Assembly: GCA_947503265.1 (NCBI GenBank)
Contig: CANNDC010000005.1
Span: 219,276 to 283,275 of the forward strand
DNA: 64,000 nt
DNA from: an uncultured Alteromonadaceae bacterium
GTDB taxonomy: Bacteria; Pseudomonadota; Gammaproteobacteria; Enterobacterales; Alteromonadaceae
Direction of reading: 5' to 3'
Shown: positions 36,301-45,227 of the stretch, piece by piece
Numbering within the stretch: position 1 is the first letter of the stretch
Layout: every line of letters begins with the position of its first letter
The notes under the pieces: generated by a model
Seen by the model: only the letters and a program-made list of their open reading frames with translations
Databases searched by the model: none
What the model was told of the DNA's origin: nothing
Program-made: the position numbers and the translations under genes

Positions 36301-36972
36301 TTATTTAAGAAATCCGTTTTCCGCTAAGAACTGCATATCTATGTCTTTTTTATTGTTATTTGACGAATGACTGGCGGCTTTGTCTCCGAGCATCAATCTT
36401 TCTAAGTAGCGGGCGATCAAATCAACTTCCAAGTTGACTTTGCTGCCCGTTTGATAAGTTCCAATAATGGTTTCCTGAAGTGTATGAGGTATAAGGGTCA
36501 ACATAAAACTTGGCCCTTCAACGTCATTCACCGTCAAGCTCACGCCATCAACGGTGATTGAGCCTTTTTCTGAGATATATTTGGCCAGATTGTCAGGGGC
36601 TTTAACCCATATTTCCAGCCATCGGTCGACTTGTTTGATGCTGGTTACCACACCGACGCCATCCACATGGCCGCTCACGATATGCCCACCAAACCTAGAC
36701 GTTGGCATCATGGCTTTCTCGAGATTAACCTTATCGCCAGCAGAGTAATCGGCAAAACCTGAACGTTTAATGGTCTCGGGAGACACATCAACACTATAAT
36801 GCTGGTCTGAAAAATCGACTACTGTTAAACATACACCATTGGTAGCAATGCTGTCTCCCAGTGCCACATCGGACATATCTAGTTTATTCACTTGAACTGT
36901 TAATCTGATGTCATCCCCTGTAGGGATCATTTTTTCGATGTAACCAACCGACTCTATTATTCCAGTAAACAT
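36301..36972 (-). CDS. ribE: Riboflavin synthase alpha subunit
   Basis: Dismutates two 6,7-dimethyl-8-ribityllumazine molecules into riboflavin and the RibD product. The 223-residue protein has two lumazine-binding repeats: MFTGIIESVGYIEK... with NGVCLTV and GGHIVSGHVDGVG, and the second with DGVSLTVNDVEG. About 20 residues at the C-terminus (SHSSNNNKKDIDM) are a polar extension. It lies between ribD and ribBX. Also called ribC in some nomenclature. Confidence 0.96.
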   Translation of the reverse strand: MFTGIIESVGYIEKMIPTGDDIRLTVQVNKLDMSDVALGDSIATNGVCLTVVDFSDQHYSVDVSPETIKRSGFADYSAGDKVNLEKAMMPTSRFGGHIVSGHVDGVGVVTSIKQVDRWLEIWVKAPDNLAKYISEKGSITVDGVSLTVNDVEGPSFMLTLIPHTLQETIIGTYQTGSKVNLEVDLIARYLERLMLGDKAASHSSNNNKKDIDMQFLAENGFLK

Positions 36973-37013
36973 AACTTCCCAATTTATTTGTTAGATACAA
37001 CTTTATGGTCAAT

Positions 37014-38138
37014 TCACTTGCTAAGTAACAGCTGCATCTTTACATCATCACCAATACGTTTAATTGACGACCATTCTAACATAGTTGCTTGTTGCATTTG
37101 CGTGAGTTCTTCCATTACGAACAAGTTCTGACCGCGGTCACCTAACAGTTTGGGCGCTTGGTATAAAATCAATTCATCAACCAACTTATTTTGCAATAAC
37201 GCGCCCGCCATTAGCCCACCAGCCTCGACCCAGAGGTTGTTGATTTCCAATTTCCCTAGTTCTTGCATCACCGCTTTTAAATCTAGCTTATTGCCATTAG
37301 CAGCAACTTGTATTTGTTCAACATCAGTTTTAAGGTTCGAATTTACACTCCGATTAATCACCACTTTGCGACCCGGCAAATCAAATAGTCGAAAGTCACC
37401 TGTCAATTGGTTTTTACCATCTAACACGATTCGAATGGGTTGTCTCAACTCATCCTTATTAGGGATCTTGTCCCACTCCCCTAGCTCATCAAACCGCACA
37501 TTAAGTGAAGGGTTGTCTGCAATGACGGTACCGGAACCCGAGAGAATAGCGCAAGAAGTGGCACGATGACGCTGAACATCTTGTCTCGCAAGAGGGCCGG
37601 TTATCCACTGGCTTTTTCCGTTTGCGAGTGCTGTTTTACCGTCTAGACTACTTGCAAGCTTCACGGTCACCCAGGGTTTACCTGTTTTCATCCGCGTGAC
37701 GAATCCACGATTGAGCAATTCAGCTTGTTCGGCCATTAATCCGCTTGCCACTTCGATTTTGTGCTCAGCCAACAAGGCCAGTCCCTTGCCAGCGACTTTA
37801 GGGTTCGGGTCGACCATCGCTGCAACCACCCGGCCAACACCAGCATCAACTAGCGCCTGTGCACAAGGAGGCGTGCGTCCAAAATGACTGCAAGGCTCAA
37901 GAGTGACATAGGCAGTCCCGCCTTTTGCCGCTTGGCCAGCTTCCATTAGTGCATGGACCTCAGCATGGGGTGAACCCGCTTTTTGATGCCAGCCGCGACC
38001 CACAATTTGATTGTGTTTATCTACAATGATACAGCCAACATTCGGGTTAGGCGTGGTAGTACATATACCTTTGGCAGCGAGTTTGATGGCTAGACTCATC
38101 ATTTCACTGTCAAATTTGGAAAAACGATACACTGTCAT
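37014..38138 (-). CDS. ribD: Bifunctional riboflavin deaminase/reductase RibD
   Basis: Deaminates and then reduces the pyrimidine formed by GTP cyclohydrolase II. The deaminase half (about 1-145) has SPHAEVHAL and TLEPCSHFGRTPPCAQAL, the zinc ligands His, Cys, Cys with the catalytic Glu. The reductase half begins near VTVKLASSLDGKTAL. ATG 38138 gives 374 residues; a TTG seven codons earlier is less likely, as AAGGGCG precedes the ATG. It follows nrdR after 47 bases and precedes ribE. Confidence 0.95.
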   Translation of the reverse strand: MTVYRFSKFDSEMMSLAIKLAAKGICTTTPNPNVGCIIVDKHNQIVGRGWHQKAGSPHAEVHALMEAGQAAKGGTAYVTLEPCSHFGRTPPCAQALVDAGVGRVVAAMVDPNPKVAGKGLALLAEHKIEVASGLMAEQAELLNRGFVTRMKTGKPWVTVKLASSLDGKTALANGKSQWITGPLARQDVQRHRATSCAILSGSGTVIADNPSLNVRFDELGEWDKIPNKDELRQPIRIVLDGKNQLTGDFRLFDLPGRKVVINRSVNSNLKTDVEQIQVAANGNKLDLKAVMQELGKLEINNLWVEAGGLMAGALLQNKLVDELILYQAPKLLGDRGQNLFVMEELTQMQQATMLEWSSIKRIGDDVKMQLLLSK

Positions 38139-38185
38139 CCGTCGCCCTTTTGCATACAAGAAATATTCAAGCTTAACATTCGAAG

Positions 38186-38635
38186 TTAGTCACCAAGTTT
38201 GGCAATTTCCTCGCCAAATTCACGAATATCCTCAAAAGAACGGTATACAGATGCGAATCTGACATACGCCACTTTATCCAACTCTTTGAGCGCATCCATA
38301 ATCAAACTACCTAAGAACTCACTGCTGATTTCTCGCTCACCTGTGGCTCGCAATGACGATTTCAGTTGGCTGATACAATGTTCGATTTTTTCAGTATCTA
38401 CCGGACGTTTTTCAAGAGCGCGCTGTAAACCAGCCCGCAATTTATCTTCATTGAAAGGCTCTCTAGAACCATCACGCTTGACCACTCTAGGCATAACCAA
38501 TTCTGCTATTTCGAAGGTAGTAAAGCGCTCATGGCAATCTGTGCACTCTCTGCGACGACGCACCTGATGCCCTTCAGCAACCAGCCTTGAATCAATTACT
38601 TTGGTTTCTTGTTCAGAGCAAAACGGACAAAACAT
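38186..38635 (-). CDS. nrdR: Ribonucleotide reductase regulator NrdR
   Basis: Nucleotide-sensing repressor of ribonucleotide reductase genes through NrdR boxes. The 149-residue protein has a zinc ribbon with Cys3, Cys6, Cys31 and Cys34 and an ATP-cone domain ([29 protein letters not shown]). In most gammaproteobacteria glyA lies directly upstream; here three genes separate them. Confidence 0.97.
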   Translation of the reverse strand: MFCPFCSEQETKVIDSRLVAEGHQVRRRRECTDCHERFTTFEIAELVMPRVVKRDGSREPFNEDKLRAGLQRALEKRPVDTEKIEHCISQLKSSLRATGEREISSEFLGSLIMDALKELDKVAYVRFASVYRSFEDIREFGEEIAKLGD

Positions 38636-38700
38636 AACTATTTTTTCTTAGCTGAGTCATAATGCTTTGTAAACTATCAAAAAAACGCCAAGAGCGATAT

Positions 38701-39165
38701 ATGATTAGACTAATTCTCACTATCACACTAACGGTAACTTGTTTTTACACTTGGTCGAAAACAAGCTGTGATTCTACATATGATATTGCTTGGATGGCTG
38801 GAAACTGGCAACAACAAAAGTCAAATAAACAAAGCACTAAAGTCGCAAAAGAAAACTGGCAGCAAGTCAGTAAAGACACATTTGAAGGACAAGGTTTTAC
38901 ACTAGATTCTCAAGGAAAAATTGTGTTTCAAGAGAGTCTAAGAATGGTACGGATGCAACAACAGTGGTTCTATTTAGCAAAGGTGAAAGACAACAAATTA
39001 CCGATCGCTTTTGAAGCGGTACAATGCGCAAATTCGTTTGTGCAATTCAAAAATACCCAACATGACTTTCCACAATTGCTGAGCTATTCATTAAAAAACG
39101 GCCTTTTAACCATAGAAGCGAAAACCATTGATGGTAAAGGGTTTTCGCTGGTTATGGAAAAATAA
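38701..39165 (+). CDS. DUF6265-like exported protein
   Basis: A 154-residue protein with a signal peptide (MIRLILTITLTVTCFYTWS) and a compact beta-rich domain that begins IAWMAGNWQQQ, the opening of DUF6265-type proteins, ending FKNTQHDFPQLLSY and GKGFSLVMEK. Function unknown. ATG 38701 is chosen because it starts the signal peptide and has AAGAG upstream; the open frame begins earlier at 38662. It is divergent from nrdR. Confidence 0.8.
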   Translation: MIRLILTITLTVTCFYTWSKTSCDSTYDIAWMAGNWQQQKSNKQSTKVAKENWQQVSKDTFEGQGFTLDSQGKIVFQESLRMVRMQQQWFYLAKVKDNKLPIAFEAVQCANSFVQFKNTQHDFPQLLSYSLKNGLLTIEAKTIDGKGFSLVMEK

Positions 39166-39204
39166 ACCGAGAATCAAATAGCGGAAAATGTCACTGATTA
39201 GAGT

Positions 39205-40671
39205 CTATTCTGGGTTCGATCTTCTGATAGGCCCATTGTCTCCAACCAAATACATGCGGCGCCAATTCGTACCATCTGGTTTTTCTGCAATGATGATTCG
39301 TGCATCAGGGTGTGCATTGCGAATAAACGAACTGGCAGCGGAGCCCGGGCTATCTAAGTTGCTTAATGACTTAGGCCGGCTTTTTTCCTGCTCGACCGGT
39401 TCAACTACATAGTCGCCAAATGCTAATAGTTGCTCGCCTTTCTTGAAAGAAACACCCGAGTCGTTGCTGTTCCACCAGCGCACGCTTGTTTTGTTCGTTT
39501 GCGGATCAATTCCACTCAACATAAACTTAACCTCTTGGCCTTCGGTTAAAAAATCTCCGCGTCCAATGGGTAAACCACTATCGAAATTACCAATCCATTT
39601 ATCTCCATTCCAAGAAAAATAAGCGGCACGTTTAGGACCACCAATTTGCCAGCCGATGTCTTCACCAATATATGCAGAAATGCTTGGATTTCCTTTTGCA
39701 TCCACTTTGGTTGAACCATTGAACGTCCACAATTCACCGGTGTCTACAGCTAATGCTTTTTGGTCAGCAACTTCCTTATTAATCGGGATAGATAGCTTCT
39801 CATTATGAATGTTCGACCAAGAATCGTTTATCGTATCAAACTTAACAAAATACAGATTTTTGCGTTCAGTAGAATGACCTCCCCGATTATTGCGAGGAGC
39901 ATCACGATCCCAACAATAGTGGTAATCGAAACCAATCACAATTTCGTTATTCAGCCCTTTTGAAACATATGCATACCAACTATCACTGCCGATACCATCG
40001 TCACGTCGTTTGTGCATTAAAAAAGAAACGGGTTCAGCAAATGTGCGACCATTGTCTATTGATTTTTCATAAACCCAATTGCTGCGGTGAGCACCATGGC
40101 GAGAAAAGATATAGATATCGCCGTTATCTGTTTTTATTGCTTGGTTATATGTACCAAATGGAGACACATTATCTAAGTCTTGCCAGCTCGATATATCATA
40201 TGGTTTGCTAGTTACTGCATGTTTATTTTCGCCCGAATGATAACCGCCAAGAGGGTTCTTCCCATGTATTTCTTTAACTCCTCCGTGACCACCATAAAAG
40301 ACGTGGATATACCCTTCGTTATCAATTATCAAAGTCGGTTTTCCATGACTATCTATCTTCTTTGTCGGATCTTTACCTAAAGCACTACTACCTGCTTTGA
40401 ACGGGCCGGACCATTTATCATTGATATGATCATATGCTGCGACATAAGGATCCTCTAAAGGCCCTTGATAGGCGACATAAGTGACACCATTTAAGTGTTC
40501 GCCAGCGGGATGCTGCACAACAGCTACTCCCTCGCCATATCCATTTTCAGCAAAAAAATCTGATTCAACTAATTCAACTGGTTCAATATTGTTGGTATTA
40601 GAACAGGCAATAACTAACACTAGGGCTAAGCTACTTAATATAAAATTTCTGAACACGTTACAATTCCTCAT
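39205..40671 (-). CDS. BNR_4 beta-propeller lipoprotein, candidate ulvan-lyase-like enzyme
   Basis: Lipoprotein of 488 residues (lipobox VIAC, Cys23). The body has the BNR_4 pattern shared with ulvan lyases of families PL24/PL25: YVAYQGPLEDPYVAAYD, WSGPFKAG, DSHGKPTLIIDNEGYIHVFY followed by GGHGG, and FSRHGAHRSNWVYEK. Two conserved histidines sit in GGHGG and SRHGAHRS, positions expected near the active groove. Enzyme activity is inferred only. It lies 70 bases after its paralogue at 40742, same strand, and may be co-transcribed. Confidence 0.82.
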   Translation of the reverse strand: MRNCNVFRNFILSSLALVLVIACSNTNNIEPVELVESDFFAENGYGEGVAVVQHPAGEHLNGVTYVAYQGPLEDPYVAAYDHINDKWSGPFKAGSSALGKDPTKKIDSHGKPTLIIDNEGYIHVFYGGHGGVKEIHGKNPLGGYHSGENKHAVTSKPYDISSWQDLDNVSPFGTYNQAIKTDNGDIYIFSRHGAHRSNWVYEKSIDNGRTFAEPVSFLMHKRRDDGIGSDSWYAYVSKGLNNEIVIGFDYHYCWDRDAPRNNRGGHSTERKNLYFVKFDTINDSWSNIHNEKLSIPINKEVADQKALAVDTGELWTFNGSTKVDAKGNPSISAYIGEDIGWQIGGPKRAAYFSWNGDKWIGNFDSGLPIGRGDFLTEGQEVKFMLSGIDPQTNKTSVRWWNSNDSGVSFKKGEQLLAFGDYVVEPVEQEKSRPKSLSNLDSPGSAASSFIRNAHPDARIIIAEKPDGTNWRRMYLVGDNGPIRRSNPE

Positions 40672-40741
40672 TCTGTGAACACCAGCCGTTACTTCGTCAA
40701 TGGCATGATACGCATAAGCTTTTGTTTAAATTTAGTTGCAT

Positions 40742-42394
40742 TTAGTTCTTTCTAAATGCACCGTCGTGCCACAAATACAAACGTTGAGCCTGGCCTTTTC
40801 TTACATTCACTACTAGGGCGACTGTATTTTCGGCATCATCCTTTATTGGTTGCATTGAAATTCTTGACTTCCCAACATTGAGGGCGACCTTGTCTACTTG
40901 CCATTCATGACTTTTACGACCTTTAACAGCGGAGCTGTTTGCTATTGCAAATACGCTATTCCCGCTTTCGTTTTTGTATATGACGGCTGCTTTCAAGTGT
41001 TGCTCGCCTTCTTCGAGCACCTCCAAAGCAAGAATATCAGTTATATAAGTGCCTTTTTTATCGAGCAATTTTCGATTTGTTGTACCAGGTAAAGGATGAT
41101 TATGACTCCATTTCCCTTCATCGAATTTTGCCATTCTCCATTCGCGGTATCCCTTTCCTCGCGCTTCATAAGCGACACTGTAGCTGCCATCTTTCAGTAC
41201 TAGTGGTTTAGTGCCAAAACTTGTTACTTTGTCCTTTTCAGAATTGTACGCAAGTGTGTATTTGTTGGCTGAAGATATAGTGAGAGGGAGAGTTAGTTTC
41301 TCATTTTTGATATTGTAGAAAGTGTCGTTAGTGGTATCGAGCTTCATGAAGTAAGCATTGAGTCGATTGTAATGTGTTTTATCGTGTGTTTCATAAAAGT
41401 TGCATGCGTGCCAAAGAGAGGTAATCACTATCTCAGTATCTGAGACTTTCATTGGGTTGATATAGAAGGTATCTACCATAATGGGATCATTTAATTGTGA
41501 TGTGGGTAGCGAAATGGTGACAGCGGGCTCAAAGGTTTGTGTACCGTTTTTCATCTTATAATATACCCACGGTGATTTGTGAGTACCTGCACGCGTAAAG
41601 AAATAAATATCTCCGTTGGCCATTGTGTAGCTTTTAGCGTAAGACGCAAACGGCGCGATATCTTGTTTTTCTTCGAACTGACTTAGATCGTAGGGCTTAG
41701 CTGAAACTACATGCTTCATTCTGCCTCCGGCATGAGGCGTATCGATTGATAACGGGTTTAGACCATCTTCTCTTTCACCGCCGTGCCCGCCAAAAACAAT
41801 GTGAATATAGCCTAGACTATCCACTTCAAGAATAGGTCTACCATGGCTATCTATTTTTCTATCTCCTTTGGAAAGAGTACTTTGCCCTGCCTTGTAAGGT
41901 CCATCCCATTGCTTGGTTTTTAGATCATAGCTCGCTACATGGGGGTCAGTTAGGTGGCCTTGATAGACAATATATATCTTGTCTGACACCAGCTTATGCC
42001 AGCCATGATGAGGATTTCCAGGCAAATTATCAGTAAAATACCCATCTGGTAGCGAAGGTAAATTGGTTGGTTCTTGCCATTTTGGCCCCAAATTTTCAGG
42101 GGGCAAATCATATATTTCGTTGAAGGATTTGCCTTCAATGTAGGCATTATAGATGGGCTGATATTCGGGGTATTGACCGTATAAATATTGATCAACTCTC
42201 CAGCGCCAATAGTCTGGGCTAAAGCTTTTTTGTTTTTGTAATGCATCAAAGGTCTTATCGTGATGAGAATGCTTGATGATAAGAGCTGTGCGTTTATCGA
42301 AAAATGCTTCTTTACTCATTTCGGCTTTTGCATAACCGCCAAATATCGAGATAGAAAGTACAACAGCAACTGTGAATCTGATTATTTTAACCAT
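40742..42394 (-). CDS. Secreted BNR_4 beta-propeller protein, paralogue of the preceding lyase-like protein
   Basis: A 550-residue protein with a Sec signal peptide (cleavage after AKA near residue 24). An extra N-terminal segment of about 110 residues, rich in Tyr and Pro (WRWRVDQYLYGQYPEYQP), precedes the propeller. The propeller repeats the motifs of its neighbour: IYIVYQGHLTDPHVASYD, GPYKAGQSTLSKG, DSHGRPILEVDSLGYIHIVF, GGHGG and TRAGTHKSPWVYYK. The pair probably arose by tandem duplication and divergence. Polysaccharide lyase activity, possibly on ulvan, is an inference from family. Confidence 0.82.
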   Translation of the reverse strand: MVKIIRFTVAVVLSISIFGGYAKAEMSKEAFFDKRTALIIKHSHHDKTFDALQKQKSFSPDYWRWRVDQYLYGQYPEYQPIYNAYIEGKSFNEIYDLPPENLGPKWQEPTNLPSLPDGYFTDNLPGNPHHGWHKLVSDKIYIVYQGHLTDPHVASYDLKTKQWDGPYKAGQSTLSKGDRKIDSHGRPILEVDSLGYIHIVFGGHGGEREDGLNPLSIDTPHAGGRMKHVVSAKPYDLSQFEEKQDIAPFASYAKSYTMANGDIYFFTRAGTHKSPWVYYKMKNGTQTFEPAVTISLPTSQLNDPIMVDTFYINPMKVSDTEIVITSLWHACNFYETHDKTHYNRLNAYFMKLDTTNDTFYNIKNEKLTLPLTISSANKYTLAYNSEKDKVTSFGTKPLVLKDGSYSVAYEARGKGYREWRMAKFDEGKWSHNHPLPGTTNRKLLDKKGTYITDILALEVLEEGEQHLKAAVIYKNESGNSVFAIANSSAVKGRKSHEWQVDKVALNVGKSRISMQPIKDDAENTVALVVNVRKGQAQRLYLWHDGAFRKN

Positions 42395-42581
42395 AGCAAC
42401 TCGAATAACACTAAACCAATTTAGTAGAATTTAGACAAGCGAATATAGCTAATCAACCAACAATAATCAATAACAATCAATTTTAGTCATTTTTAGATAC
42501 TAAAATACAAGTAGGCCACTGTAACGAGAACTATGTAGGGCAATTTAATTCCTTTATGCAAGGAATAAAGGTCGGGGCATT

Positions 42582-42616
42582 AAAAAACCGCTATTACCTC
42601 TTGGCAATAGCGGTTT
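42582..42616 (-). terminator. Rho-independent terminator of glyA
   Basis: Stem AAAACCGCTATT / AATAGCGGTTTT with a loop of about 11 bases, then six Ts on the minus strand, about 25 bases beyond the glyA stop. Confidence 0.92.
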
Positions 42617-42640
42617 TGAAATCTAGCTACGTTTTTTAAA

Positions 42641-43897
42641 TTATGCGTAAACTGGGAAAGCTTCACATAATTCAACGACTTCAGCTTTCACTCTATCAAT
42701 GGTAGCTTGGTCTTCAATATTATCTAATACATCACAAATCCAAGTGGCTACTTGCTCAGCTTGTTGTTGTTTGAAACCTCGGCGAGTAATCGCAGGAGAA
42801 CCAATACGCAACCCACTGGTAACAAATGGAGAACGCGGGTCATTCGGAACCGAGTTTTTATTCACTGTGATATTTGCAGTACCCAAAGCCGCATCAGCAT
42901 CTTTACCCGTAATATCTTTATCAATTAAATCTAACAAGAACAGATGATTGTCTGTGCCGTCAGAGACAATCTTGTAGCCTCGGTCTTGCATTACCTTCAC
43001 CATAGCTTGGGCATTGGTAACGACTTGCTGTTGATACACTTTGAATTCAGGCTCTAACGCTTCTTTAAAGGCTACTGCTTTAGCTGCTATCACGTGACAC
43101 AAGGGTCCACCTTGGTTGCCAGGGAATACCGAGCTGTTGAATTTTTTATAAATCGCTTCATCACCACAAGAAGACAGAATTAATCCCCCTCTTGGGCCAG
43201 CCAACGTTTTATGTGTTGTTGTAGTAACAACATGTGCATGTGGCAACGGATTAGGATAAATACCAGCTGCTACCAGACCTGCCACATGAGCCATATCAAC
43301 GAGGAAATAAGCACCTACTTTGTCGGCGATTGCACGAAATGCCTGCCAATCAACAATACCTGAATAGGCTGAAAAGCCACCAATAATCATTTTTGGTTTG
43401 TGCTCAAGGGCTAGGGCTTCAACTTGTGCCATGTCGATTTCACCAGTTTCCTCGTTTAGACCATATTGAACTGCGTTATAGGTTTTTCCAGAGAAGTTGA
43501 CATGTGAACCGTGAGTCAAGTGACCACCATGCGCCAGGCTCATACCCAAAACGGTATCACCGGCGTTAAGTAGTGCCATAAATACTGCTGAGTTTGCTTG
43601 TGAACCAGAATGAGGTTGTACGTTGGCATAATCAGCACCAAACAATTGTTTAGCGCGCTCGATAGCAAGATCTTCCGCTATATCCACATATTCACAACCA
43701 CCGTAATAACGTTTACCCGGATACCCTTCTGCGTATTTATTAGTGAGTTGCGAACCTTGCGCTTCTAGCACGCGAGGGCTGCAATAGTTTTCAGACGCAA
43801 TCAATTCAATGTGGTGCTCTTGGCGTTGAGTTTCTTGTTGAATTGCATCAAATAATTCGGGGTCGAAATCAGCAATGTTCATGTTACGTGTCAGCAT
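42641..43897 (-). CDS. glyA: Serine hydroxymethyltransferase
   Basis: PLP enzyme interconverting serine and glycine and supplying one-carbon units to tetrahydrofolate. The 418-residue protein shows [12 protein letters not shown], the PLP-lysine site [14 protein letters not shown] (Lys230) and [22 protein letters not shown] lies eight bases before ATG 43897. In related genomes nrdR and ribD follow directly; here a terminator and accessory genes do. Confidence 0.98.
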   Translation of the reverse strand: MLTRNMNIADFDPELFDAIQQETQRQEHHIELIASENYCSPRVLEAQGSQLTNKYAEGYPGKRYYGGCEYVDIAEDLAIERAKQLFGADYANVQPHSGSQANSAVFMALLNAGDTVLGMSLAHGGHLTHGSHVNFSGKTYNAVQYGLNEETGEIDMAQVEALALEHKPKMIIGGFSAYSGIVDWQAFRAIADKVGAYFLVDMAHVAGLVAAGIYPNPLPHAHVVTTTTHKTLAGPRGGLILSSCGDEAIYKKFNSSVFPGNQGGPLCHVIAAKAVAFKEALEPEFKVYQQQVVTNAQAMVKVMQDRGYKIVSDGTDNHLFLLDLIDKDITGKDADAALGTANITVNKNSVPNDPRSPFVTSGLRIGSPAITRRGFKQQQAEQVATWICDVLDNIEDQATIDRVKAEVVELCEAFPVYA

Positions 43898-44095
43898 AGT
43901 GTCTCCTCAACATCTTGGCACAAAAATTCGAGGGCTTATTCTAGTCATTTTGCCGATTTTGTACATAGTAAAAACAGAATGAATTGTAAGTAGATTAAGC
44001 AAACAGGAATAACGACTGTACAAAATGATCTATAGCAATCTTGGCATCATGCTTTTTGCGCGATTTCAAATCGATCAATACGCCGGGGAATAGAA

Positions 44096-45091
44096 TTATG
44101 TACTTTCGATGGATTGGTCGTATTTCATCCCAACTTGAGAGCGAATTTCATCCAAAGTTTGCATTACGTTAATGCTGTCATCGTGATTCATTCGTGGATC
44201 ACAAAGACGTCCAAGCCCTATTGAATCCATGGTAGATTCAATTTGATATTCAAAGCCGTTCACCGGATGCATAAAGTCTTCCTGTTTAACTACTTTTTCG
44301 TCCTTAGTTAAGGTGGCACTTTCGCCATTCCAAAACATTGAAGGCAGGGTAATAAACCCCTCTTTACCGTGAATAGTCATGACATTGCTGCACTGCGCAC
44401 CGATCGTGCAGGTAAACTGACTAAAAATGCCAGAAGGATATTGCATATTGACCAACACGTTTTGATCTACCCCATCACGATTGATACGTCCTAATGCTTG
44501 AATGAGTAACGGATCTTCTTCAAGAATAAATTGACTGACACTGACACTATAAACACCCAAGTCTAATATCGCTCCACCGGCTAATCTTGGGTCATTAATG
44601 CGATGATTCAGCAAATCGGTAAATGCAAACCCTATTTGAGAAGTTATGTATTGAACTTCGCCAATCTCGCCGTCTTTAATCCACTGTTTAATCGCTTTGA
44701 AACACGGCATAAAACGAGTCCAAAGGGCTTCTTGAAAAACACACAACTTCTGCTGCGCAAGCTGTACTAAAACTTCAGTTTGATGTGCGGTAATAGTTAA
44801 GGGCTTCTCCATCAAGACATGTTTACCTGCCTCCAAACACGCTTTGGCAAGTGGATAATGAGAATCATGTGGGGTGGCGATATAAATCACATCAATGTTG
44901 GTATCATCGATTAACTGCTGATAATCGCCATAGCTCATTTCAGCGTTATATTTTTCAGAAAATTCTTGCGCGCGCTCTAAACTGCGACTAGCAACCGCAT
45001 ATAATTTTCCTTGTTTGGATTGAGCAAGTGCACTGGCAAATTGATGGGCAATGCCCCCTGGACCAATAATACCCCAATTGAAAATATGCAA
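44096..45091 (-). CDS. Cytoplasmic Gfo/Idh/MocA family oxidoreductase
   Basis: NAD(P)-dependent dehydrogenase of 331 residues, closest in look to the dihydrodiol/glucose-fructose-type subfamily. Rossmann motif NWGIIGPGGIAHQFA at the start, VIYIATPHDSHYPLAKACLEAGKHVLMEKPLT with the family EKP, and GGAILDLGVYSVSVSQF in the second domain. No signal peptide, unlike the Tat-exported member at 30450. It is divergent from ettA. Substrate unknown. Confidence 0.9.
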   Translation of the reverse strand: MHIFNWGIIGPGGIAHQFASALAQSKQGKLYAVASRSLERAQEFSEKYNAEMSYGDYQQLIDDTNIDVIYIATPHDSHYPLAKACLEAGKHVLMEKPLTITAHQTEVLVQLAQQKLCVFQEALWTRFMPCFKAIKQWIKDGEIGEVQYITSQIGFAFTDLLNHRINDPRLAGGAILDLGVYSVSVSQFILEEDPLLIQALGRINRDGVDQNVLVNMQYPSGIFSQFTCTIGAQCSNVMTIHGKEGFITLPSMFWNGESATLTKDEKVVKQEDFMHPVNGFEYQIESTMDSIGLGRLCDPRMNHDDSINVMQTLDEIRSQVGMKYDQSIEST

Positions 45092-45227
45092 ATTGTCTCT
45101 CCTACATTGAAATCATATATTGCCTAAGTCGAAATAGCATAAACTGATATTATGCGGTTGCCAATCTGACTCGCTGCTTTACACTATTACGATATTTTCT
45201 AATCGATTAATTATTTACGGGTAACAC

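Noticed and set aside
44096..45091. Joint pathway of the second Gfo/Idh/MocA gene with the pair at 30450-32528
   Set aside because: It is cytoplasmic, 12 kb away and of another subfamily; nothing in the sequence links them.
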